From the NCBI GenBank assembly GCA_026929865.2, contig CM049396.1, forward strand, positions 23,579,001 to 23,643,000: a DNA stretch of 64,000 nt, read 5' to 3'. The translations under genes were made by a program, and so were the position numbers. Within the stretch, counting starts at the first letter, position 1, and each line of letters starts with the position of its first letter. Below the pieces are notes generated by a model. The model saw only the letters and a list, made by a program, of their open reading frames with translations. It was not told the origin of the DNA and did not search any database. Shown piece by piece: positions 11,191-23,488 of the stretch. The DNA is from Hyperoplus lanceolatus (Eukaryota; Chordata; Actinopteri; Uranoscopiformes; Ammodytidae).

Positions 11191-12444
11191 AACACACTGT
11201 GATGAAGGCAACAGCAGGACCTCAAATGAATCAAAATGCCCTTTCCCCGTGGCAGCTCTGAATCCTGGATGGCCAAAACAAAGAGATCCATCACTGCTAC
11301 TGCTACAATTGGCTCTTTCTGCCCGATTACAGCTGGCTTCAAATGGCCCCCATCACCCAATTATGCTGTGGAAAAAAACGACACAAAGCCACTGACATGG
11401 GCATTCATCTACACACAATAAATATCAAAGGGCTTCAGTGAAGCCATGACTATGTGTCATTGATTTGTGTTTATTATTATGGGAGATGACGTTTTAAAAA
11501 AAGGCCAATTTGGTACAATCTGCTTAGAATATTAGAAAAACCTTTGATCTTAATTATCATTTTATTTCTATGTATTAAAAAGCATAGAGTAGATTAGGCT
11601 TCCTATTCAAAAGTCTTGATTACTTTTCTGAAAATACAAATTTATGATTTGGCTTTTAGTCACTCAGAAAATGAAAAGGAAATAAAATATGTTTTATTTT
11701 GTGCCAAATGGAATCAACTACGTCAGTGATGGAGGAGTTTGGAGGCTTTTATTTGTTTTCACATGCATAGAAGCCATCACCCACCCCAATCCCCTATCTG
11801 AGAACTCGTCAGCCTGTAAGCACGCAATTAAGCCATCTATTTAACCCATTTCTCCCCTCCTTCCCATTATCTTATCTATTTCATTTCCCACATAACCTTC
11901 ATTTTCACTATTTTGTTGATTTTTACCCCCCCAAATTTTTTTCATCCTCAATCAAAAATATATAAACAAAATATTAATCTATTCGATATCTTTTATCAAG
12001 TCTACTATAGACTACTGAGAATCACACACACATTCATCTATTTATTAACAATATTTATAATTTTCTAATTCATCTAATTTTGACGATTTTAGAATATTTG
12101 TTGGTTTGTATAGGAATGTTTAATAAACCTGGACCTTACTTTTAATGTATTTTATTTCATGTTTCTATTTACACAGTTAGATATTAGTTTTGTGATAAAT
12201 TATATTTTTTCAAAACCCTCACTTAACATTCCTAATCATATCATCAATGTAAGAGCTGTGGTGTGTGTGTGTGTGACATGGGGCACGTTTGTGTGTATTT
12301 GTGGTTGGGTGTGTTGTCGGTGTTCAAAACAGGAACATAACTTAGCTTGAGTAAAAGAGATTAAACAGATCAATGACATATCACAACTTTGTCTTTTGTC
12401 TGAATGCCGGTCTCACTGTAAGTCTGTCTTCAGAATGAATTGTT
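11187..12444. other. Intron without recognised features
   Basis: AT-rich unique sequence. A short TG run lies at about 12260-12275. Confidence 0.45.
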
Positions 12445-12990
12445 TGTGGGGCCTTTGGGTGAATAGAGTAAAATGTATAACTTATAAATTTCATCATTGA
12501 CACTTTGCCAGTTGATTACCTACATTAAAACACAAACAAAATGTATAAAAATTGTTTTCATAAATGTTTGAATACATATACAAATTTGACAATATTTCAC
12601 TCATTTTGAGTACATTCGCATCTCTTTAAAGCTGGGGTGGAGGATTTGGGGAGAAAATGGCAGTTGGGGTAGAGATTCGACTCCAAATACCTCAACCGCT
12701 CCACTTGTTCTCTTTGGTCCCTCCCCGACACGCTCTAAACCAACAAAGTCGTGCCAAAGTGAATGGACAGTACCAACAGCCAATAAGAACAGAGAATCGG
12801 AGCCTCGCTCTGATTGGTCAAAGTGTACAGCTCATGTTAATTTTGACCAATCAGAAATCACATACCTCAGCTTTAAGAACCAAAAATCTAAATGTTGGAT
12901 AAAGCCATAGTTACAATCTTATTTTTACAACATACTGTACTAGTGTCCAAAGATTTTACTGAACAGATTTTGAATAGTCTTTTTTTTAAT
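12445..12990. repeat. Dispersed repeat family, copy 2 (interrupted by a MITE)
   Basis: It shares with 1400-1700 the opening (gtgaatagagtaaaatg followed by an acttata phrase) and the closing phrases atctaaatgttggataa and actagtgtccaaagat, in the same order and orientation. The middle is interrupted at a TTAA by the element at 12626-12876. Confidence 0.5.
12626..12876. mobile_element. TTAA-flanked MITE (piggyBac- or Kolobok-type)
   Basis: The termini read agctggggtgg at the left and acctcagct at the right, directly flanked by TTAA on both sides (12626-12629 and 12873-12876). The interior is CpG-containing and has no coding capacity. The uninterrupted relative at about 1400-1700 shows a single TTAA at the matching position, which confirms insertion. 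A truncated, oppositely oriented relative lies at 56808-56938. Confidence 0.75.
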
Positions 12991-13050
12991 TAAAAAACAA
13001 AACAAAAACATACCATGTACAGGTCTTTAAAATGCATGGGAGACATGTTT

Positions 13051-13545
13051 TTAAAGAGGACCTATGATACTTTTCGACTTTTATGACCTATAAACGTTGT
13101 TATAATGATTTATAGTCATGTTAAACCATACTAGAGTATCAAGTAATTACGTACATGCATTTCGACGTATTCCCTGCTGACCGTCTGGGGTGGTTATGCA
13201 GAGCACTAAAAACTATGGCAGCCGGTCGAGCCGAACTTGTTGAAATTTCCGGGTTGTGTCTGTCACGCTGGGGTCGTTTCTGTCATGTTTCCATATATGG
13301 TAATACTGCCGCTCAGGCAAGCTCTGGCTGCATGCATCTCCTCTGACAAAATATTCTCGGTTTTGATAGATAAAATCCAAGAAGGGAAATAAATGTATTT
13401 CACTTCTCCAGTGATGACTCAACCTGACGGCACTCATTATGTTGTTTTGTTCGCAGGCCGTTTTGTGTTCCTTTCCTGCTGATTCACAATGGCCTCTAAA
13501 TGTGCTAGCACATTAACTAGCATGGGGTGAAGTTTCTATAGGTGG
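13051..13545. mobile_element. Probable TTAA-type MITE, right end not defined
   Basis: The left end ttaaagaggacctatgatac has the form of a fish TTAA-MITE family whose ends read ttaaagrrcmcctatgat. The interior is CpG-rich relative to the intron. I could not find the matching right terminus, so the end given is where composition returns to background. Confidence 0.4.
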
Positions 13546-14400
13546 AGTGGTGGAGAGATGGAATGGCTTCATGTATTAGTGTCACCCTCAGGGATTTATT
13601 TTCTCTTCCAGTTGGCAGGATACACATAGAAGCTAGAGAAAAGATGTCTTAAGACGAGTGACTTGCTAATTTATCATCTCCTGATAAAAAAAAAACACTT
13701 TTTAAATTTCCATATTTTTTTTTCAAAAACAGAACATTATTTCAAATTGACATTGCAAAAAAAGTGCACAAACAGGGGCTGTTAAAATAATAATAATAAA
13801 AAAAATGAATAGCTTTAACAAAATGCCATGGACTAAGACAAAAAAAAGACATGTATGCTTTACAACGTCTGAAAAATATGTAGGTTCCTTTTTCAGAGGT
13901 ATTTTCAGTATTTTAATTGGTGAATTCAGTGTAGGGGTGTGGCTCCTATACGCTTAACATAAATACGTTTAGTAAAACTAGCAACATTAATTAAGCTTTT
14001 TCATCATGTAGTAACGTGCGCATCTTTCTGCACAAAGCACAGAGCGAAAGCATCCCTTATGTGCATCAGTCCCTGGCAAATAGCGAAAAAAAGAAAATCG
14101 CTGTTTTAGCAAATTCCATGGACTAGAGTCATTTGCAAACAATGTGACAGTGAGTTGGTTTACTTCAACTGCACAGGAACAATGACGAACCATAATAAAT
14201 ATAAACCTCCAACAGTGACATTGTCGAGTGATGTGACGCAAACATCAGCTGATTGTCTGTGTGCGACGTGTTCACTTAAACATTGGTAAATAGTTTGAAA
14301 ATGTATTACCGGGCATGTCATTTGCTTCCAGTCTGAATGGACTGAACCTTTGCCGTGCTCTGCTCAACTCCTCTGCATGTGAAGTAAACAGCTCCGTGAA
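13546..14400. other. Intron, no recognised features
   Basis: AT-rich, with several homopolymer A runs (13685-13850). Nothing was recognised. Confidence 0.4.
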
Positions 14401-14500
14401 ATAGAGAGTGACTCAACAAATCGATAAGGAAATTTGTTGCCAACACTTTTAGTAATCCAATTTTGTAGGATTTTATCAATTAATTGTTGCAGCTTTACCT
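14401..14500. mobile_element. DNA-transposon terminus fragment
   Basis: The stretch contains aatcgataaggaaatttgtt and ttttatcaattaattgttgc followed by agcttta. This closely resembles a common fish transposon end that reads ...atcgattaattgttgcagctcta. Only one end is visible. Confidence 0.45.
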
Positions 14501-14789
14501 AAACTTAGTTTCTAAGGCTTCTGAATTGATGCCCATGTCGCTGACTTGTTTAGCTCCTTGTATAGGTCTGATGCAGTGCTCACTGAAAGCTCATTGCCTC
14601 ACTTAAGAGCCCATTGGTCCAGTCTCATCATGTTTAGTGTTCACCAGCGTATACCTTGGCCAGGTTTGTGCGCATTAGTACGGTACGCCTATAGAGCATA
14701 TTGGAGCCTGACTGACCAGTGAGCCAACTCATTTGGTGGCTTCAGTCTTGAATAAAAGACGATAATCCCCCTGCAAAGCATCGACCGTA

Positions 14790-14813
14790 GTGTGTGTGTG
14801 TGTGTGTGTGTGT
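14790..14813. repeat. TG microsatellite
   Basis: About 12 TG units. Confidence 0.9.
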
Positions 14814-16360
14814 CTGTTTGTCTGTTTTCAGTGAAGGCTCCAGCAAAGAAGTAGGTGGTGTTGCCTGCCAATGAGAAGACGTAAGCCCCGGGTGCAAACT
14901 GAGCCGGCAGTCAGCGCTGACTGGCAGCAAAGAGAAAGAATGGGAGAGGAATATAAGTGCTTCCCATCATGTTCCCTTCACAAGAACAAAGGCTTTGTGC
15001 TCATCGGGAGTCTTGCCTCACGCTCAAGAAACGTCTACTCACTTTAACCACCCGCAAGCCCTAACATACATCATTCTGGCATCACAAAAACAACAGGGGT
15101 GGGGAAAAAAGACTGAGTAGGAGGAAAAGAACGCAATCTGAATTTCAGTTCAATACACACTCTATTGAGATTTTGTAATTTTGTCATTGTGCCAATGTGC
15201 AAGACTCAATATTGTAAGAGTCTGAGAAGATAAGATTTATTCGTCTGTGGTTGAATATTTTTTTTTTTGGCAGGGATTAGCCAAAGAGAGTGCACTCAGT
15301 GATAAATTGCACCGCATGACGGCTGCCAGAACTTCTATTGACAAAAGAAATGACACCTTTATTTGAGGATGGTTTCAATTCAGTGCAATTCAGTAAAATG
15401 TCCCCCCAGCCACCATCCAGAGCAGATAACAGACAACTTGAGGAACTGGCAACTACTGGCAGCATGGCGCACTTCAGAAAACCAGATTAATCTGAAAATC
15501 AAATTGCATCCAGACAATCAATCAGGCAAAAGTGACACTTCTGCACCCACAATATGGCCTGAGGGAGGAGGCAAAGCTGTTTAGGTCCCCAAGTGCCAAC
15601 AGCCTATACATTTGATCTATGATACTAGGGAGAACCTTTACTGGAAAACACAAGGGCAAGCAAGTGTGGTGTTCTGTGTCCCCATTATAAATACACCCCT
15701 CTGTTTAGAGGGCATATTATTCAGGGACTCCGTTGGGTTTCGTGATTTATGATTGAAATATCCCCCCCTAGCCTGAAACACAGACAAAAGCGGAGGATAA
15801 ATAATCATATTAGGAGGAGAGGCAGTGCTTGAAATTATGCACACACTACTCCATATTCGCCCCATAAAACTGACATGAAGACCTGTAATTTTTGATGAAT
15901 ATACAGTGTGCAAAAAGTGGAGTCGGGCACAGAGTACATAACCGGGAGCAGGCCATAGAAGCTTGTTATAGTACAAAATGAGTTTGTTATCTGCATTTAA
16001 ATGTAATAAGTCAAAATCTAAATATTCAAAAGGAGATCTCAATTATGTTTTCTACATTGACAGGATGCAGTGGCCTTATACATAAAACAAGGCCTTCATT
16101 ATAATGACAGCAACTGACCTCATAGAGGTAAGGTTACTTGTGGTCACGGTAGTATGAGACACATTATACATAATACATAATGTGTTTGTATTCTACTAAT
16201 TTCCTTTTCTGAATATATTTTTCAAGGGAGTATAACTGTGTTCCTAGGTTATGTTTACCACCAGCCATTTCCAATTCAGGAAGTGGGACATTCTGACACC
16301 ATACAGAAGTTGTAGGGAGGATGCCGCTGTGCATGGTTAGACATGCTACACTAAGAACTC
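14814..16360. other. Intron, no recognised features
   Basis: Unique-looking sequence of mixed composition. The 134-codon opening at 15638-16042 (minus) shows no domain and no splice support. Confidence 0.4.
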
Positions 16361-16734
16361 AAATGGTGTTTTTCCATATGAATGTGCTTGCTTGGCTTGG
16401 CTCGGCACATCAGCCCAGCACGGCAGGGGTTTGCATTTCCATTACAGCAGAGCTGCCCAGTTGTGGACATGAATTCAACTGATGATTTGTCGCCATGTGG
16501 TGCTTATGTGTGTTAATGTATTTGACCATTGAATGTACCACCGCACAACTGTTAATAAAACATTAGAAAATAGAAAATTAGGTGCCATCTTGAGTTCATA
16601 AAGTAAAAAATAACTGTCCTGTTTTTCTGTGTATAGCTCTTATAATACATCCATGGATTAAAGTTATAGTAAAGTTTAACATTACCGCAGCCTAAATGCT
16701 AATTGCTGTCAATGGTGTTTTCCATGATAAATTA

Positions 16735-16860
16735 GCACTAATTTTATTTTTATTTTATTTAGCCTTTATTTAACCAGGCAAAATTGCTTGAGGTCAAATG
16801 ACCTCTTTTCCGAGCAAGGCCTGGCCAAAATGGCAGCAGCTAGAATGAATAAAATACAAG
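16735..16860 (-). repeat. LINE 3' tail, antisense
   Basis: Read on the minus strand it gives ggccaggccttgctcgg, then aattttgcctggttaaataaaggc, closing in an AAATA-rich tail. The same ending (tggttaaataaaggtt plus poly-A) is seen in sense orientation at 41561-41697, so the two are copies of one family. Confidence 0.6.
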
Positions 16861-16865
16861 ACAAG

Positions 16866-16972
16866 AAGAAAGCTCAGACATGAGAAAACAGAGATGAAAG
16901 CACAGACATGAGAACATAAGGAGAAAGCACAGACATGAGAACATAAGAAGAAAGCACAGACATGAGAAAAAT
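16866..16972. repeat. Minisatellite, about 27-bp unit, about 4 copies
   Basis: The phrase aaagcacagacatgagaaca recurs three to four times with small changes and a spacing of 27-28 bp. It lies immediately inside the LINE-derived segment. Not a CRISPR array: the unit abuts itself with no spacers. Confidence 0.85.
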
Positions 16973-17515
16973 ACATACATTTCAGTGGGTGAAAAAGAAA
17001 AACAGTTTTCAGACAATGATAAAGTGCTACTCAGTGAAACATTGACACACTCCAAAATTCGCCATTAAAAAACATGTGAGCCGGGTTTTAAAATCATTCA
17101 TAGTGATGAGTTCTTGTAATTTGAGTGTTTTTTGTACTAAGCTAGCGATAAAGTGCACATTTTTGCCACATGGCATGTATGTGGCAAATTCAATTCAATT
17201 CAGTTTATTTAAGAAGGTGACCATACATGGGTTAAAAATGCTAGAATTAGCCAGAAGGCTATTTTTCATCTGTAGTCACATGGTTGTTATATATTCAGCG
17301 GAAGCCATTTACATGTTGCTTCATTGTCACTGAATAATGAAACTGATTCGTCACCGTACAGTGATGTCATCACAGCTTGCTCGGAGACGGGGCCAGCTGG
17401 ATTTGGCCCACCCCCAGAGAAGGTCCATCTTGGGCGTGTTAAAAGTGGTAACGGAAATGCAAGTCAACGCAGTACAGTTTGGTTCGGCACAGCCAAAACC
17501 CTCAAACCACAATTT

Positions 17516-18615
17516 ATGTCCTGTGAGTTCAGGCTACTGAAATCTGAAGGGTTATGGAGGGGAGAGTTGATGCTTTTGGTTGAACAAAATAAATGTGCAC
17601 GTCCAACTGTGAGGTTCAAGTCGATTGATATAATACATAATATTGACTTTTTCAATATTTAATTAGGATCTTTTAAAGTACTTTCAATCAACATAACATA
17701 AAAACATAATTCCTACTAAAGCACCACTGTATATAAATAGCTGGATATGATAATGCATGATGATGTATAAACTATAGGTGCATTGACTGCATGAAGTCGA
17801 TTTCCTTGACACCTTTGATTTAAACAGTTCAACAGCGATGTTTCTTTCCAGCAACAACCTTCATTGTTCCGGTAAATTGTAGTTCCAAGTAAAACTGTGA
17901 CGAATGTAAGATAATTCAAATAAAGTTGTCTTGCTTTTTATGGGGTAGTACCGTACATGCACCTGCTACACCCACGTAAAAACAACATTTTTGGATTATT
18001 TGGATTACAGTCGAGTCAACCGCTTTTCTCATGACACTACTCAACCAATGGTCAAGCTTTCAACTGGCCGAAGTGGGCCTGGCCTGATTTGTCAAGTTTT
18101 TCCTCTCGCTACCAAAGCTGTTAATAAGTTAAAAATAGACTTCCCCCGTCTCCTGGCAATATCTACCTGAGCCCTCATTCAATACCAAGTGTCTCGGTCA
18201 AAGCCTGCCTCCACAATAATTACCTAACTGTCAACTAGGATTAGAGTCTTAAACCACCCTGAGTCAATCCACAATCCAAAGAGAAAAAAAACCTGGGGAG
18301 ATGCACTGTGACATCTCAGCACTGGCGCCTACACTGTCGGATGGAGAAGCAGAAAGGGAAGACAAAAACCTGTAAGGAATCATCTGGGACAAAAAAAATA
18401 TATATTCAACTTTCTTCTCCAAATCCCCATCTCAACAAGATCACACTAGGCTTTGTGAAAGATGGATGTAAGGGCTTAAGTAATGTTTTTCTATATAGGT
18501 TGAAGATTAACATAAGACCACAGAAACGTTACTATAACAGAGCATTTTGTTTCATCTCATCGACCAATACAATATCCAAGAAAGAAGCAAGCATTTGTTT
18601 TTACCCTTTGAGGTT
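17516..18615. other. Intron, no recognised features
   Basis: Unique-looking sequence. The 117-codon opening at 18308-18661 has no recognised domain and overlaps the retroposon tail that follows. Confidence 0.4.
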
Positions 18616-18619
18616 GTAT

Positions 18620-18692
18620 ACACAGTTGAATGCACTTCTTGTAAGTCTTTTTTTAGGATAAATGTGTCAGCTAAATAAATGTAATGTAATGC
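18620..18692 (+). repeat. L2/SINE-type 3' tail
   Basis: The sequence gtaagtctttttttaggata, then gtcagctaaataaatg and a taatgtaatg tail, is a worn version of the fish tail that reads ...gtcgctttggataaaagcgtctgctaaatgaatgtaatgtaatg. Only the tail remains. Confidence 0.6.
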
Positions 18693-20320
18693 GTAATAGT
18701 GTCCTGGATGCTTCTTTGCCAACACTACACAATTGGATGACCTTTAGGTACTGCACATAGAGAACATTTTAATAAACCAGGAGGTTTATTTTATTCTTTG
18801 CAAGGAAAACATGTTTAGTCATTTCTGACACATGCCAAAAATCAAGTAAAGTACATCAAGGGAAAGGCTAAAAAAACATATGAAGAGGCACATTTAAAAA
18901 AGAAAAAAAAGTTTTTCATGGACAACAGCCAGGCTAGGATTTTTTTTTAAATAATGGTTGGTTATACTATAGTTGTCAGTGACTGGGTGCCTAGGCTACT
19001 ACAATATCAATGTCAGAGCTAATCTAAGTATTTTTTCCTTTCAGATTTGTCCTCAAAACTACATTGATTCTGTCCGATCAAATCACTCAAGGTCTCTAAC
19101 CTAGCAGAGATGGGCCTAAAAAAGAAAGAGAATGCATTCCATAGAAATTGGCAGCTTTGTCTCAGGCAATTCATTTTTTATCAATGCTGAGCATGCGTTT
19201 TTATCTGATATTATTAAACAAAAGATTCAAGGATAGGGGTGGGGAAATGGAGAATGTTTTGTGGTAAAGGCTTCCAAGAGTAGGACAAGTAAGCCTTTTG
19301 GATATAAAGGACATTACACCACTCCACTACTCCCCACATCTCTCTATTTCTCTTTGGTCTTCCCCTGTCTGTCTGGACTTGATGTGAGATGCACAGGGAC
19401 CGACTGTCAACCAGAGGAGCAGCTGTTTTTCCAGATCACAGGGTTAAAGCAGTCAGAAAGCCTGGGGGCCTTTAGAGACAGGGACTTGTCAAAGCAATAA
19501 GCCTTGTCTGGGAACAGCAACCCCCCCCCCCCCCCCCGATGCTCCACAGGAACCTTTGTCTTTGTTACAAGCTCACCAGCCTACATGACCATCAAAGAAG
19601 AGCCAAGGACCATTCTCCCAGACTAGGAGGAGACGTTCTGTCATAAATCAATTTTGGGACAATAAAACGCATTAGATTATTTCACACATTTAAAATCACA
19701 TATAAGACAATACAAAATTAGTTCAAGACACATCCGGTAAATCAAATATTTTGGCTGACAGCAGTTATAATCACAATATTGCTTTGTATACCACCATGAA
19801 CATATACAAGAAAGCTTTGCACTTTTTTGAAATGTGTTGAACGTTTAGGTGCTATTGTGAGATTTCTGAGGTAACGATCCCATTATATGAGAATACATCG
19901 TCCACTTAGTTTCCATTTGACACATTGTATAAAAATTTAATTTATATTTTACCTTCTGTCGATAATCAGCCATTCAGTATACAACATTAGGCTACATTAA
20001 CCCACGTATATGCGTACTGAATATGTGACTGACTGAATGCATGAAGGAATTTGCAAATCATTTTGAGAGACAAGCAGAGGGCTTAAGGGCTCTTACTGGA
20101 CACGCTTTGAGACAACCGACTGGCACATGTTTGAGGATGCAGCTTACGGGCAACTTCAGACTCTGTCCCAGCCTGTATAAAGTAAGGGCTGCCAAGACGC
20201 TGTTCCAAAAGCCATCGTCTGCATTTACCCTGAACAGAAAACAAGCACTTTCAACCCCTGGGGGGACTCTCAGGTGTAGAAATGGACATTAAATAATACA
20301 GTGGAATTTTAGTTTCTGTT
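18693..20320. other. Intron, with a 17-C homopolymer
   Basis: Unique-looking sequence. A run of 17 cytosines at 19521-19537 is the only unusual feature. Confidence 0.5.
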
Positions 20321-20324
20321 TGGG

Positions 20325-20560
20325 CGAGACACTACAGGTGAACAGGGTAAACTTTTTACTTATAGAAAAAAAAAACTTATCAATGGATTTTGTGCATTAA
20401 AATAAAAAGGCGAATGTCAGTTTTAAGGATTTCTTATTTTTTTCTGGTGTGGTGACTGCGTCATCAGATGACTTTGATCATTTTATTGTAATTCCATCAA
20501 TGTCTCAGAAGCAAGGTGTACTATTTTCTTATTTTCTTTTTTTTTCTACAAAATGACTTC
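20325..20560. repeat. Dispersed repeat family, copy 3 (5' part)
   Basis: The opening gcgagacactacaggtgaac followed by an aacttttacttata phrase matches the start of the copies at 1400 and 12445. The similarity fades after about 200 bp. Confidence 0.4.
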
Positions 20561-21264
20561 TAACAAGGTTTATGTTGTCAGTTGTTTGAGCATTTCTGCG
20601 TGGATGTAAATCCCTTTTTTTTCTTAAACATTTTAACAATCAGACAGCTTAGTTTTACACTATTTAAGGTAGATGTTTGCACATCATCATGCTACTTTTG
20701 GTGTGAATTTAATTTAGTGGACAATCAACTGTACTTAAATTATAATGCCAGACCATTCCTTTAACTTAACCATTTGGCAATATATGTGAGTGACAAGCAG
20801 AGCGGTGTTGGTAAGATGGAGCTTTGTAAAGGGATTCCAGTGGCCCTTTTTGATATGCCCCCAAGGCTACAGCCCAAAGGCATTTCAGAAACTGTCTTGT
20901 TCCTGAGAAACAGCACCAGCGTTCAAGGCTTTATTATGGTCCCCCTCTGATGTGTTGCATTAAGAAAGAAAAATTGTTTCCTTGTCTTGTGTGTTTTCTG
21001 TTTGATAACACACCTGAAGACATCATTTGTTCTTGAGATGGCAGTTGTAAAAGATGACAAAATGGCTCCCGGTGTTTAGTTTAGCCCTCATCCATGCGTG
21101 CTGGAACCTGTTTTCAGATGTGGCTGTCCTGGACAAAACCTGTGACAGCTCATGTTATGAAGACTGTAAAGGTGTATTATATTTGACATTATTCTATTAC
21201 ATGTACAGAATCATATCTTGTCTACATTTGATTTAATTATTTTTTTTGTATTGTACATTATATC
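20561..21264. other. Intron, no recognised features
   Basis: Unique-looking sequence. Confidence 0.4.
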
Positions 21265-22099
21265 AGTGATTCTTGAGAAGTGGGACACAACCGGGTGAAA
21301 TGTTGAAAAAATACAAACCCTATGTTTTGGCAAATTAAATAACATGTATTTATCCAACATATACTAAGCTACTGACCTAAGCTTTGACACAACATCCCAG
21401 CTTTTGTTTTTTTTACCATCATTGGCCTATCACCACCGTCAGATTTCATGTCTGACGGTGTTGACATATTTAACGTTTCTTAAACATAACAAATGGAATT
21501 TATCTAGTAGCATTTGGTTTTTCTGTTGATGTTAGGTGCTAGTCCTATGAACTAGAGTTCGTGCACAGAGGGGATTGTCGGAAAGAGATGGCTGCTTGAG
21601 GAAGCTCCCATTTATTAACATTTCAACAAACAAGTTGAATATTTGCATAACGTACGTAAGTGTTACCATTTAGTGCAATAGTAGCTACTAGTGTTTTCGC
21701 TACTCGTGTGATCGCTTGCATTCCTCGAGGATCAATCGATTCCTCATTAAACTTTTTTCTATTTTTAGAACGCAACGCATCTGTCTACAGAACAACGGTT
21801 GACCGCAATAAAGCGCTCAATGCTTATGTCAAACAGTCACAGTTGCCATATGATATTAAGGATTTTTTTCCCACAAGTTTAAAACACATTTTCCTCACTG
21901 AAAGTAATTAAATAGATGGGCCACAATTTAAACTGATCCAGTAGGTCTGCGATGGGGGAAAAAAAAGCATGGGCTGTAGTTGTGACAAAAAAAATAGCCT
22001 AAGTCACCATTTAAAATACGAAGGGCAGCAGATAATATAAAATGGTTGTCCTACAATTTAAATACATATAAATAACTCACCAAAGCAGATAGGTAGGCC

Positions 22100-22755
22100 T
22101 ATATCCAACCGCGTACCTAATGCTCACTCCGTGTCCGTGAATAATTACCGCGACTAATTCCTCAATAACGGAACGTTACACCGGTCGGTTTTTGAATCGT
22201 ATCCCCATATTCCCTATTGAAGGCTTCTTAACTGTTGTTGGCTCGGAGCGAATGTGCCTGAAGTAAGCCTTGCTTCTTCTTTTCTTTCCAAGCGGAGAGC
22301 ACATTGCATGCTCACCTGGAGTCTACTCATTACTAACTGAGAGTAACAAGTGGCATCTCCCCTTTTTATAACGTAACTTTATCATCTGCTTTGAAATAGC
22401 CTAATTGGACAGTTATATTCCTGAAAATGTTCTGGAGAAGAAAGGAGAGACCGTGTTCAGCTCCGCGGTGCTGTGGAGGCTGCGCTGCGGTGGCACGGAG
22501 GTGGCAGTTATTTGCAGTTAATGTTTGACACAACGCTCAATTTATTGCACTTGCATCAAAATATTTAATTTTGTTAAACTTTATTTTATCCATTTTGTGC
22601 CGTTTTGTAGGCCTATATAACATTTTAAAATAGGGGCGGCTGCGGCCCGCCGGCCTAAAGGCTACAGTAAAAAAAAAAAAAACTATTTTCCTAATCCACC
22701 AATCGAGTTCATTTGAAACGAGGAGTACTCGATTACTAATGCCCATCCCTAATAG
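22100..22755. mobile_element. Possible nested hAT-like element
   Basis: A GC-richer block ends with gagtactcgattactaatg and cccatcccta. Read in reverse this is the familiar tagggatgggcattagtaat start of fish hAT elements. The other end was not located, so the left boundary is a composition estimate. It lies inside the element at 21265-23488. Confidence 0.35.
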
Positions 22756-22784
22756 CTACAGAACATATACTGTGCTGTGTAATA

Positions 22785-22840
22785 ACAGGGTCGAAAAATG
22801 GGGGAAAAGTCACGACTTATAGTCCGAAAATTACGGTACT
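22785..22840. mobile_element. DNA-transposon terminus fragment
   Basis: The phrase cgacttatagtccgaaaatt followed by acggta is a recurrent transposon terminus in vertebrate genomes. Only one end is present. Confidence 0.4.
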
Positions 22841-23488
22841 TGATCAAAAATAAAATTATCAAAACACTTCAAATAACTTCTTCAGAAATTGTAAGTCGGT
22901 GTTGACATATCATGGTTGTGACACAGGACTTTCAAGATTCGGAATGTAAAATATTCTAAAACTACAACACTTATCAGAGCATAATGACTCTAATGTACTC
23001 AGCAGAGGTAGAATTTGACAAGAGGTCCTTCAAAGTGACAGCTGACCCTTATTTCGCCTGATTTTATTGCATTTAAATGAAATGCCTGACGGTGTTGACC
23101 TGAAGTGGTCCCACCACTTAGAAACCTTATAAAACATGAATGTGTTGTAGAAAAACAGTTTTTATTGATATGAGAGATTATTTAGTGTTGCTTTTGATGA
23201 AAAAAAAAACACATTTATAATCATTAAAGTACATTTTTAATAGGTTTTATTGCATATGAAAGATTAAAACCTTCTCTGAGGACACACTGTTTTGGACGTC
23301 GTGAGAAGATAACAAGTGTCATATATTTGACATAATAATGATAAAATTTAATTTAAGGGGATAATTGTGCTCCAGACATTATATTCTTAAGCCCTAATAA
23401 CATCTACAATTTAAAATATGTTTAGTTTTAAACATAGCAGCAGTTACATATGAAAGACGGCCTTTTTTCCTGGTTCTCAAGAATCACT

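Larger units (their letters stand above)
16362..17515. mobile_element. hAT-like MITE split by a LINE tail
   Basis: The left part (gtttttccat, then ggcttggctcggcaca, then tttgcatttccattac) and the right part (taacggaaatgcaa, then tttggttcggcacagcc) read as inverted relatives of each other. This is typical of fish hAT MITEs with 'fast-changing' gc-rich ends. The interior between about 16735 and 17320 is unrelated LINE-derived sequence, so the MITE was hit by a retroposition. No target duplication was resolved. Confidence 0.4.
21265..23488. mobile_element. 2.2-kb inverted-repeat DNA element with internal ggtgttgaca words
   Basis: The termini are agtgattcttgagaa at the left and ttctcaagaatcact at the right, a perfect 15-bp inverted match. 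No convincing target duplication is visible. The word tgacggtgttgacat and close variants recur at about 21452, 22898 and 23089. A short inverted pair (ccgtcagatttcatgtctgacgg) lies at about 21437-21462. There is no transposase frame. The interior holds other inserted repeats (a GC-rich block and a separate transposon end). Superfamily unknown. Confidence 0.6.

Noticed and set aside
11017-11395. Open frames across the CA tract (poly-Cys-Val and poly-Thr-His)
   Set aside because: They are products of the dinucleotide repeat; the same holds for 48074-48349 and 61918-62283.
15638-16042. 134-codon minus-strand open frame
   Set aside because: No domain or family resemblance, and codon content looks like AT-rich noise.
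16866-16972. CRISPR-like short repeat array
   Set aside because: The units abut without unique spacers and the context is a vertebrate LINE tail. It is a minisatellite.
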